From positions 1 through 49,392 of the forward strand of contig JAKBAU010000002.1 of NCBI GenBank assembly GCA_021808875.1: a stretch of DNA of 49,392 nucleotides, given 5' to 3'. A model generated the notes under the pieces. The model was not told where the DNA came from, ran no database searches, and saw only the letters and a list, made by a program, of their open reading frames with translations. Positions 15,781 through 24,040 of the stretch are shown one piece after another. Position numbers and translations under genes: made by a program. Position 1 is the stretch's first letter, and each line of letters starts with the position of its first letter. The DNA comes from Pseudomonadota bacterium. GTDB lineage: Bacteria; Pseudomonadota; Alphaproteobacteria; Micropepsales; Micropepsaceae.

Positions 15781-17621
15781 CAGGAGTCCCTGAAAAAAGC
15801 TGCGTCCGGGTTCTCCAGCGTCGGAATCACCAAAGCTCGGTCCAGATGTCGATTGCCGCGTTCGCAGGACGTTTCCGACACGAACGAACAGGCGTGGCAA
15901 GCGGCACCGTGCAGCGACTGATCTTTGCTCGGATCATGTTCCGCACAGAGCGGGTCGGATGCACAGATGTGGGCTCGGTCCAATGCCTGGCGCAGAAGTC
16001 GGCCTAGATTCTCGGGATTCCCAAGCTCGACCAGCCCCCCCAGCGTTCCATCGGAGTCTGCGGCGGCCGTGTAGATAAGAAATCCGGCCTGGTCCATGCC
16101 GTCGTCGACATCTGCGTATATTCGCTCACGAATGCTCGCAGCATTGTATCCGCACTCCAGGGCCAGTTCGCGGATGAGCATATGCGCGAGGGTATGGAGC
16201 ATGACGTAGCGGACACCCGGATAACCTTCGTTCGGATCAAGGTTTCGTTTGTGGCGCCATCCTCGGTGCCCCTGTCGGAGCCGCGCATCGATCGCCTTTA
16301 CGGGGGCCTTCTCCGCCCAAACCTTCAAAGCATCAGAATTGAAACGGATGAAAATGCCTTCTCCGTGGACTTGGGTGGCCGGCACCCAGTTCGGCGCGGC
16401 ACGTCCGAGTGGTGCCCGTGGAGCTGCATCGTCTCCGGCACCCTCGTCAGGGGACTCGACTCTCGTGAATCCGAGGAGAGCATTCACCTCTCGAAGACGC
16501 TCCAGCAAAAGGACGCGCGTGATCGCCGGATCGAATCCGGAAGGGACGCCTACTTTCTTGCTCATGAAGTGCGGATAGTCGGTGGGAGGGTTGGCGGCCG
16601 TGAGTACGTCCCATTCAGGCCCCTTCAAATCGCTTTGCTCGACGTTGGCTCCGCCATTGCGGTGGGCTTCTATCGCCGTCCAGATCTGCTCGTCGGTGAA
16701 TTGGTCGATGCCGGGCAGCTGAGCCGTTTTCTTCAGTGTTTTTACGACGAATAACACTTCGGAAGCAGACGAAACGTCTTCGAAGAATGTCCAACCGTCA
16801 GCGATCAGTTGAGCCAACGGACTTCCCGTCTGCGGGATGGCCAGGACGGATAGCGTTACGGGAAACCAGCCATTCGTGGCCCCGAGAAGAATGGCGCGAG
16901 GATCTTCGCTGCAATCATCTTCGAATCTGTCGATGTGTGGATGCCGCCCGCGGCAGCCCGGTAGATTGTCTCGACCAGCCTGTCCAAACGCCTGCGCCAT
17001 GTTCTTCGATGCGCCGCAGCCGTCGCACTTCACCCAAAGGTTCTCGGTCTGAAGCGATGCGCCGCTCTCAAAGAACCGCAGTGTTGCGCGGCATGCACTC
17101 GGCCCGCCATGAACGAACCAGTGCCAGGCGAAGTCATCCAAATGGCCGGCACGGCAGGCCATGAGGAAGCGAGCCGGAACGGCATCGGCATCCCTGGGCC
17201 GTTGACTATTGTTCGATCCCCGGCAGCCTTCATGCACAAAGCGTGTCGACTCTGGGCGGTACCGGTTCTCCTTCAGCTTGAACAATCCGGCGTCGTAGGG
17301 TGACAACAATCCGCATTTCACGCAGCGGAGCCACCGCGGGAAAGGCTTCACGGGGACGCCGATTAGCGCCGCGGCAGAAAAGGGATCGACGATGTCCCTC
17401 TCGCCTATCGGGGGCATGCGCAATGAATCGACCTGAGGTCCTAGAACGCTTCTAACATTGGCCAGTAGCCGCGCCTCTTGAATCGGCTGGCATCTGTCCT
17501 TCTCCCAGCGGTCGATGCCCATCGTGACCACCGATATGTTGGGGAGGTCGATCAAAGCTCCCGGACCATAGGTCCATAGAAGCTGGCTCGGTCGGATCTC
17601 GCCTACAGGTGTCCTGCTCAT
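15780..17621 (-). CDS. drmB: DrmB, DISARM DUF1998 protein
   Basis: 613 residues. It opens with VGEIRPSQLLWTYGPGALIDLP, a characteristic DrmB start, and has three zinc-type cysteine groups: CVKCG near 100, CDGCGA near 200, and a C-terminal cluster CASDPLC, CHAC and a final SCERGNRHLDR. The C-terminal third (RYVMLHTLAHMLIRELALECGY, IRERIY) is the DUF1998 domain. DrmB pairs with DrmA to form the DISARM core complex that binds and acts on incoming DNA. Its ATG overlaps the drmA stop as ATGA and its stop overlaps the drmC start, so A, B and C are translated in a coupled series. Confidence 0.9.
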   Translation of the reverse strand: MSRTPVGEIRPSQLLWTYGPGALIDLPNISVVTMGIDRWEKDRCQPIQEARLLANVRSVLGPQVDSLRMPPIGERDIVDPFSAAALIGVPVKPFPRWLRCVKCGLLSPYDAGLFKLKENRYRPESTRFVHEGCRGSNNSQRPRDADAVPARFLMACRAGHLDDFAWHWFVHGGPSACRATLRFFESGASLQTENLWVKCDGCGASKNMAQAFGQAGRDNLPGCRGRHPHIDRFEDDCSEDPRAILLGATNGWFPVTLSVLAIPQTGSPLAQLIADGWTFFEDVSSASEVLFVVKTLKKTAQLPGIDQFTDEQIWTAIEAHRNGGANVEQSDLKGPEWDVLTAANPPTDYPHFMSKKVGVPSGFDPAITRVLLLERLREVNALLGFTRVESPDEGAGDDAAPRAPLGRAAPNWVPATQVHGEGIFIRFNSDALKVWAEKAPVKAIDARLRQGHRGWRHKRNLDPNEGYPGVRYVMLHTLAHMLIRELALECGYNAASIRERIYADVDDGMDQAGFLIYTAAADSDGTLGGLVELGNPENLGRLLRQALDRAHICASDPLCAEHDPSKDQSLHGAACHACSFVSETSCERGNRHLDRALVIPTLENPDAAFFRDS

Positions 17622-20600
17622 TGCTGATCCTCCTCGGCTCTAGTCACTTTCGGTCGCCAAGTCGGATCAGTGGTCGAGCGGTCGTCCTCCATCACGAGTC
17701 TCACGCCTGGCTCGACCTCGCGCATGGACATCGGGACTGTCCAGTCAGTCCAGGGCTTGATGCCGGGTGCTGATAGGAGCGGATAGGCGGTGGGGCCGGC
17801 CCCATACTTTTGGTAGACGAGCGTGCGCCCGCCAACGCCTGCCTCACTGGCCCATTCGTCGGCACGGCTCTTCATCTCGGCTTCGGCTAGAGCCTTCTTT
17901 CCCGAATCCTCGGTCACTTCCCAGGTTCGGGCGGTAATCGCCGCTATCGTTTCAAGCATTTCGTGGAGGCTTGGGCTATTCATGGCGCCGGCCCCGTCGT
18001 TCGCCGCGAATGGATCGTAGGTGTGGCGCATGATCGAAAGCATCGCGCCCGTAAGTCCTCGGTCCAACGCACGCGGTGAGAATGGCGTGACAGATTGGGC
18101 TTCGACGTGCTGGTAGAAAGTCGCGTGGTAGTGTTCGAACGTCTCGTAGTGCGACAGGTCGCGCGGCCGCGCCCAAGTCAACACCGTCGCCACGAGTCCT
18201 GGCGGCGTGCGGCCCACGCGGCTTGTCGCCTGGATATATTCGGCAGTTCCTTTGGGCTGGCCGTTGACGACCATCACCCCAAGGCGGTTCACGTCCACAC
18301 CGACTGACAACATGTTGGTCGCAAGGACGGCATCGATTGGTCTTGCTTCTCCGGGTTTCCTGTTGGTCACCCATTTGGCTTGTGCAGGATCGTAGATCCC
18401 GTCGAACGGGACCTCGAGCTGATCGAGGTATCGTGGAATGTCCTGACTGGAGACGCGCGAAGTCAATTCGCTGACTTCCTCGACGCGCCGCTGGGAGAGT
18501 CCCGGCCGGTCCACCAAACTCATATTGACGCGGAAAGAACGCGTCTGGACGTCGTCTTCCGCCAACCGCTTCATGCCACCGAGCTCTCGGAGCGAGTTGA
18601 AGTAGCCGACTAACGTCATATAGGGGTCGGCCACTGGCCCGAACCGATCGAATAGGGCCTGGGCGGCGGTGAGGAAGGCCGTGTATGTCCTGATAAGAAC
18701 TGCGGGACGCGAGCTGCCAGGCGCGCAAATGCCCATGTAGCGCCGCCCAGGTTTCTCGCTAATCGAACGTTGAACGGAGAAGAAGTTGTCTTCGACGTCC
18801 AATCCAGTCGGAGGAAACACAGAGATCCTCCGCATGAACACATTTCGCACTTGATCATCGGCACGCCGCACGGTCGCCGTAGATGCGACGACCTTCGGGC
18901 GGACTTTATTACCGCCGAGAGTCCAGCTGCTCAGTTCATCGACAGCGGTCTCATACAGGCCGACCATCGTACCAAGCGGACCGCTGATGAGGTGAAACTC
19001 GTCCTGAATGATCAGGTCTGGAGGCCTGATAGCGCGGACTGGCTTCACACTGGCGGCCGGATATGAACCTCGTGCTCGGTGCCCGGTGCCACAGTCGTGA
19101 CCAGGCCACAGCAGGCCGTGACGTCCGCACTCATGATCGACCCGGCCGAAAAGGTTCCGAACTTCCGGGCGCCACGCCATCATGGCGAACTTGTCCACGG
19201 TCGCGATCATCATCGTCGGAGGACGATGATAAATCTCTTCGTCGACAACCTTCACCGGCAGGCCGGGGTGAGGCTGGCCACTCGATTTTGCTTTCGAGAA
19301 GTCGCAACCTCCGAGCTTGTCTCCGCAGTGGATCAGCGTTCGGCCTGCGATCCGGTCTACTTCGATGTCGCGTCCGCCGGAGATTTCAGAGCCGCACCAC
19401 GGACAGCTGGTCAGCTGCGCGGGTGAAGCGATGCCCGCCTTATTCCGATCATTGGTGCGAATGGCCTCGACGGCTTGATGAGACGCTTCGGTCGTGCCAG
19501 GCGTGACACGGTTGCCGACCCATAGGCCTAGCGAGAAGGGCTCCTTTCCCCAGGTCTTGTCGTCCGCGCGACGGATGACTTCCATTGCGCAGAGCAGTGT
19601 CGTCGCCCGTTGGAACTGCTGCAGGGTCAGAAGGCGCAGCGTGTAGCGCATGATGACGGCGAGGCCGCGCGTCGCGTCCAAACCACCCAGATCATTCTTC
19701 AGGCGCCGCATCGCCATGGCGAAGGCAGCCACGCCGAGATAGGCCTCAGTTTTACCGCCACCGGTCGGAAACCACAGGAGATCGGCGAACGCCTCTATCG
19801 GCTTCGTTCGGTCCGGATGGGCGGGATCGGCAAGTGAAGGGATTGCCAGCAGCAGAAATGCGAGCTGGAACGGGCGCCACGATCTGTTCTTCGATACGTC
19901 CAGCGTAGCGACGTCGACTTCCTCGTTTCGTCTCCGCTTGAGCGCGTATATGCCTCGCACACGCTGCATTGCCATGGACCGGTTGGCGAAGCGAAAAGCC
20001 TCCAACGCCTTCGCATCAGCGAAGAGGGTATCCTGCCCTTCCTGAAGGCGGCATAGGATCTCTTCACAGCGCGTAATCACGTCTTTGCCTGGATCGTCAA
20101 AACCGGTGATCTCGTTTCCCAACCGCTTCTTTTGCTCGTCGATCCAGATGGCGTAGTCGTCGATGAGGCAAGATAGCGCTTCGCGGAGACCGTTTGAGTC
20201 CATTTCGGCCAGCCGCGTCATGTCGAGCCAACCTTCATCGACCATGCGTCGCATGGCGGGACGATCCCGCGGATCGAGGCCAGGGGTCTCCGTCACCGCG
20301 ACTTCGTAGCGGGGAACGATCTCGGTCCGAACGAGATAGGCCTTCGACACGTCATCGCTTGTCGTCTCGGCATGCACCGACACCCCGTGTCCGACGGCGT
20401 ATTCCAGACGGCTGCGATAGATGAGCGCGAGCCGGTCGCGTTCCGGGTCATCGACCACCACGTCGTTGGACGGGCGCCGCCGGAAAATCGCTTTGCCAGT
20501 CTCACACTCGGCGGCTTGGACGCTGATCTCTGGCTGGAACAGCCAGGCGCGGTCCTTGTTGTCGTCTGGCTCCAACTGCCCGTTCACCAGGAACAGAGTG

Positions 20601-21595
20601 ACGAGCCGTTCGCCCTTGTTGTTCGTCCGCACCGTGCCCTGTAAGCGGACGTCTGGCTGGTCTCGATCAGGGGTGGATGGCTTGATTTGGCCATCGACAA
20701 GAGGCAGCGTGACCAAGCCGCCGCAGGGGATCCGTTGCCAGACCCGGACCTTTATTCCTTCCTCGTGACCCGTTGCCCGGTTCTTTCGGGTCTTGACGAT
20801 CTCGTGCTCGTCATTGGGAACACGTTCATAGCGCCCCCAGCGTGCATCAATGGACAATGTCGCAACATCGGGCGCCACGCAGAAGGTGAGGCCCATGCTG
20901 GACGGGACGAGCGACTGGTTATTCGTGGTGTCGATCTCGTCGAGTGCATCGTCCTCGGGCTCCACGCGGCCCGACGTGCTTGCAAATTCGGCGCCGGGTT
21001 CATGGAGAGGCGCTGTCCGCTCATCCTCCAGGTCGCCGCTTTCCTCGGCCGCCGAGGCAGGCTCAACCCGGGCTGTCTGGTCGTCGTCCGGTCGTCGCGG
21101 GGCCAGCTTCCCGACAAGATAGCGGTCGCGAACGCTCATGTCCTTGATCAGCTCGTGCGGTCCACCGGCGGGGCCGAGAAGATCGTCGCGGACAGCTAAT
21201 TCGAGCAGATCGCGCACGTAGGCGACATTCTGGATGAGCGGTACGTCAGCGACTGAGATACCGCCTAGCGCGAAGATTTTTGCAAGGTCCTCGGGACGGA
21301 GTCGTCCGATGGGGCCGGAAGGCAGCGTCAGACCGATGTCGATGACGGAGGTTTGCGGACAGACTGCGTGCATTCGGTCGAAATAGATCGTCGTTGTCGC
21401 AAGGTCGGAACGTATCCGCACAATCCGACCGACGCACTTCAGGACGCCGTTGGCTTCAGCCGCGACGACCCAATGCCCATCGTCCAAAGCAGCGAAAGTC
21501 GAACGCGCTCCGTCTAGTCGAATGACGTGAGGGCCAAGCCATGTCGGTTCCTTAGTGAGCCATCCTTGTCCGTTTGGATCAATGATCGAGGTCAT
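17618..21595 (-). CDS. drmA: DrmA, DISARM helicase
   Basis: 1325 residues from the ATG at 21595 (GGGGGCG upstream); a longer frame to 21823 would overlap the upstream gene. Superfamily 2 helicase motifs: FPTGGGKTEAY (Walker A) near 609, IIQDEFHLISGPLG near 863, ASTATV, and the C-terminal SVGVDVNRLGVMVVNG then ATSRVGRT near 1122. Cysteine pairs (CPWCGSEI, CGDKLGGC) lie between the two helicase halves. DrmA is the core helicase of DISARM and works with DrmB on phage DNA. It starts 20 bases after the stop of the putative methyltransferase gene. Confidence 0.9.
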   Translation of the reverse strand: MTSIIDPNGQGWLTKEPTWLGPHVIRLDGARSTFAALDDGHWVVAAEANGVLKCVGRIVRIRSDLATTTIYFDRMHAVCPQTSVIDIGLTLPSGPIGRLRPEDLAKIFALGGISVADVPLIQNVAYVRDLLELAVRDDLLGPAGGPHELIKDMSVRDRYLVGKLAPRRPDDDQTARVEPASAAEESGDLEDERTAPLHEPGAEFASTSGRVEPEDDALDEIDTTNNQSLVPSSMGLTFCVAPDVATLSIDARWGRYERVPNDEHEIVKTRKNRATGHEEGIKVRVWQRIPCGGLVTLPLVDGQIKPSTPDRDQPDVRLQGTVRTNNKGERLVTLFLVNGQLEPDDNKDRAWLFQPEISVQAAECETGKAIFRRRPSNDVVVDDPERDRLALIYRSRLEYAVGHGVSVHAETTSDDVSKAYLVRTEIVPRYEVAVTETPGLDPRDRPAMRRMVDEGWLDMTRLAEMDSNGLREALSCLIDDYAIWIDEQKKRLGNEITGFDDPGKDVITRCEEILCRLQEGQDTLFADAKALEAFRFANRSMAMQRVRGIYALKRRRNEEVDVATLDVSKNRSWRPFQLAFLLLAIPSLADPAHPDRTKPIEAFADLLWFPTGGGKTEAYLGVAAFAMAMRRLKNDLGGLDATRGLAVIMRYTLRLLTLQQFQRATTLLCAMEVIRRADDKTWGKEPFSLGLWVGNRVTPGTTEASHQAVEAIRTNDRNKAGIASPAQLTSCPWCGSEISGGRDIEVDRIAGRTLIHCGDKLGGCDFSKAKSSGQPHPGLPVKVVDEEIYHRPPTMMIATVDKFAMMAWRPEVRNLFGRVDHECGRHGLLWPGHDCGTGHRARGSYPAASVKPVRAIRPPDLIIQDEFHLISGPLGTMVGLYETAVDELSSWTLGGNKVRPKVVASTATVRRADDQVRNVFMRRISVFPPTGLDVEDNFFSVQRSISEKPGRRYMGICAPGSSRPAVLIRTYTAFLTAAQALFDRFGPVADPYMTLVGYFNSLRELGGMKRLAEDDVQTRSFRVNMSLVDRPGLSQRRVEEVSELTSRVSSQDIPRYLDQLEVPFDGIYDPAQAKWVTNRKPGEARPIDAVLATNMLSVGVDVNRLGVMVVNGQPKGTAEYIQATSRVGRTPPGLVATVLTWARPRDLSHYETFEHYHATFYQHVEAQSVTPFSPRALDRGLTGAMLSIMRHTYDPFAANDGAGAMNSPSLHEMLETIAAITARTWEVTEDSGKKALAEAEMKSRADEWASEAGVGGRTLVYQKYGAGPTAYPLLSAPGIKPWTDWTVPMSMREVEPGVRLVMEDDRSTTDPTWRPKVTRAEEDQQ

Positions 21596-21615
21596 GTGTC
21601 GCCCCCATTGAGCCT

Positions 21616-22611
21616 CTATAGCTCGACGCGAGAAAAGTGCGGGTAGATTCGATAGAACTTCCTGAAAACCAAGAATGGATCCTCGCCCATGTCGGACTTG
21701 GGCAAATCGAAGGACAGTTTTGCCCGAACGTCTTCGCTCGACTCCATCGTCAACCGCTCCAGGGTGGAAAGGGCTGGTAGGTCGAGACGATGAGGGAAGT
21801 CTGGTATCGAGTGGAATTCCCACCCCTGCAGAAGATCATCGATTGATCTCTCGTTGGGGGCGCATACCACGAGTGCCGCGGTCACCATCGCTTGACCGTC
21901 TTTGTAGTGGGTCGCCAGCGCCCAAACCATCCGTCGATCACGAAAGTTGAGCGCTTCTTTCTCGACCGCCAGCTTGAGGACACGGAGCAAGCTCAAACCA
22001 TAGTTCTTGTGTGTCATGCCGTCGGCGGGCAGCCCGCTCGGGAAGAGATGCCCGACCCGCTCCTTGAAGCGAGCGAGTCGCCACTCCTGTGTCGTCGGCT
22101 TTTGCTTACGGTCAGCCGACGCCGAGTCGTCGACTTCAACAGATATTTCGTTGGTGGTCGGCTTTCCGAGAGACTCCGGATTTGCGTTGAGCGTCACACG
22201 CAGCACGCTTCCGAGTGGAACCGTTCCGATGGTTCGTGCGAAGCGTTCGATCTGCGTGGTTATGCCTTTCGGCTCCGTGTAATCAAACCAGATGATCGCA
22301 GGCGCTTCGAATTCTTGCCCGTCCAGGTAATCTTCAAGCGTCGCGTGGACGCATTCGATCGATGCGATTGGGCGATTGAAGAGTTGGCGCTTGTGAACCT
22401 CCAGTTCGGTTTCCACACACGCCATCCGACTTACACCGAGCCGGGCGTGCACCAATCTGAAATCCTCCAGAAAGGGGCCACCGAGTCCGATGTACTGGTA
22501 TTTTTCCAGCGACAGGCTGGGAGCCAACCGCGTCAGCAGCGACAGGAACAGTTCACGGTCAACGGCCTTATTGGGCCTCAGCCGATACGGGAGTGAAGAT
22601 GCGGCGCTCAT
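21616..22611 (-). CDS. Putative SAM-dependent methyltransferase-like protein inside DISARM locus
   Basis: 331 residues. YIGLGGPFLEDF (40-51) resembles the glycine loop of a Rossmann methyltransferase. Then CVETELEVHKRQLFN puts an acidic residue where SAM ribose is bound, and IIWFDYTEP near 106-114 resembles a catalytic-strand motif. It lacks NPPF/DPPY and PCQ signatures, so it is not an ordinary DNA methyltransferase. I recall proteins of this type being annotated as putative O-methyltransferase, but the activity is unproven and it is not one of the named Drm proteins. The gene lies three bases after the GHKL ATPase gene and 20 bases before drmA, so the pair forms an insert within the DISARM operon. 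Confidence 0.6.
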   Translation of the reverse strand: MSAASSLPYRLRPNKAVDRELFLSLLTRLAPSLSLEKYQYIGLGGPFLEDFRLVHARLGVSRMACVETELEVHKRQLFNRPIASIECVHATLEDYLDGQEFEAPAIIWFDYTEPKGITTQIERFARTIGTVPLGSVLRVTLNANPESLGKPTTNEISVEVDDSASADRKQKPTTQEWRLARFKERVGHLFPSGLPADGMTHKNYGLSLLRVLKLAVEKEALNFRDRRMVWALATHYKDGQAMVTAALVVCAPNERSIDDLLQGWEFHSIPDFPHRLDLPALSTLERLTMESSEDVRAKLSFDLPKSDMGEDPFLVFRKFYRIYPHFSRVEL

Positions 22612-22614
22612 GTA

Positions 22615-24030
22615 TCAGCCGTCCCGCTTCTTGGCTTTGGTGAGCGTCAGCTCGAAACATTTTTCACCTATGATTCCCGGCTTCTCATCATCCACGTCGA
22701 ACAGCATCTTGGAGACGAGCCGTATTTCCTCGATTGGCCGCGAGAATACGATCCTCCGCGACGAGGGGGTCTTGCCTGGTGGTTCTGGCAGTACTCGCGC
22801 CTTCTGTGGATTGAACTCGACCTGGTCGCCCGTTTTCCTGACCGCATCGCGCGATACGACTGCAGCGATTGCTGCCTTCAATGGAAGTGGACGTGCATCC
22901 TCCCAGTAGTTCGACTGGTCGGCACGCGGATGGTTCTTCCATTGGTTCGTATACGAAATCCAGACTCGCATACCCTCTTTCATCTTCACCAGGGACTCGA
23001 GCCATACGTTCGACGACGTGTCGAGCGCGCGCTTCGTCGTCGTGACCGGGAGCTTGTCGGCGCGTTTTGAGCGGAACTCGATGATCCCGGTGATGATGGC
23101 GAACTGCGGGTGGTAAAGCGGAATTCCGTCACCCCAACCCGTGAGACGACTTTTGTCGCCGACTATCACCGCGCGATCGTTGCAAAGGACAGTCCAGCCG
23201 GCGGTCGCCGACGATCGGTCGCCCTCGAAATCCGCGTCGTCCTCATTGTCGGTGCCGAGACTGCGCGCGGTGTTCAAGCCGACTGTGATCGAGACGAGTA
23301 CGTCGTCGATCGTCTTCTGAAACACGAACGGCGCGGGTCCATCGTCGCGCTTTGATACGAGTACCTCGACGAGCACCGGTTCAACGGGTTTGCCGTTGAG
23401 CTCAACCTTGAGCCCCAACTGGAGGAACATGGTGAAGTGCTCGGAGATGGCGGTGCGAACCTCGTTCTCAAATGCTTCGTTGGCAAAATGCCGGGAGACG
23501 CCCTCATATAGTTCATGGACGTGGATGACCGTGCCGGGTTCGGCGAGCTTCTCCCTCGCTTCCGTCGGTTCGTTGATCGGCAGCGGCTCCCAGCCTTTTG
23601 CGTTAAGCCAGGCGGAAGTGATCGGCACCTCGAAGGTATCGTCACCGTACCGGGTTCGGACTAGCGCTTCGCGACCCATCTTGAAGATCGCGCGCTTCAT
23701 TCCAACGCCGTACATACCGATGGTCTCGGTATCCGAATCGCGGTCATCGTCGGGCTCGCGTCCCATTTTGAACGCGTAGTTCTTTGCGACCTCCCGCGGG
23801 ATGCCGCCGCAGTTGTCCTCGATCGAGAAGCGGTCAGCAGTGAGTTCAATCTTCACGAAGTGCAGCGCGTAATCGACGCTATTGCCATTTGCGAGACGGA
23901 GCGCGCCGTCGAGGCAATTGTCGAGGAGATCAAGGATCGCATCAGCGAGATTGATGTCGCGCGTCCGCATCGACACGAAAAACTGTTTGGTTGGGCTGGC
24001 CTCTGCGTGGTCGGCGGTCGGTTTCGTCAT
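22615..24030 (-). CDS. GHKL (HSP90/MutL/MORC-type) ATPase inside DISARM locus
   Basis: 471 residues from the ATG at 24030, ten bases after the adenine methyltransferase stop; an upstream extension would overlap that gene. The Bergerat ATP-binding fold is clear: N-box ILDLLDNCLDGA (32-43), G1 box DNCGGI (72-77), and G2 box GMYGVGMKRA (105-114). The rest shows the second half of a GHKL module (MEEVLVSKRD-type transducer region, RADKLPVTTTKRALD) with no histidine kinase features. GHKL ATPases of the MutL/MORC type are known in prokaryotic restriction-type systems together with C5 methylases and Vsr nucleases. Here one is embedded in DISARM, which normally lacks it. A role as a DNA-loop or clamp ATPase is inference. 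Confidence 0.85.
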   Translation of the reverse strand: MTKPTADHAEASPTKQFFVSMRTRDINLADAILDLLDNCLDGALRLANGNSVDYALHFVKIELTADRFSIEDNCGGIPREVAKNYAFKMGREPDDDRDSDTETIGMYGVGMKRAIFKMGREALVRTRYGDDTFEVPITSAWLNAKGWEPLPINEPTEAREKLAEPGTVIHVHELYEGVSRHFANEAFENEVRTAISEHFTMFLQLGLKVELNGKPVEPVLVEVLVSKRDDGPAPFVFQKTIDDVLVSITVGLNTARSLGTDNEDDADFEGDRSSATAGWTVLCNDRAVIVGDKSRLTGWGDGIPLYHPQFAIITGIIEFRSKRADKLPVTTTKRALDTSSNVWLESLVKMKEGMRVWISYTNQWKNHPRADQSNYWEDARPLPLKAAIAAVVSRDAVRKTGDQVEFNPQKARVLPEPPGKTPSSRRIVFSRPIEEIRLVSKMLFDVDDEKPGIIGEKCFELTLTKAKKRDG

Positions 24031-24040
24031 GGGTGTGCTC

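Noticed and set aside
21596..21823. N-terminal extension of drmA to 21823
   Set aside because: It overlaps the end of the preceding gene by about 200 bases and reads as a shadow; ATG at 21595 has a good ribosome binding site.
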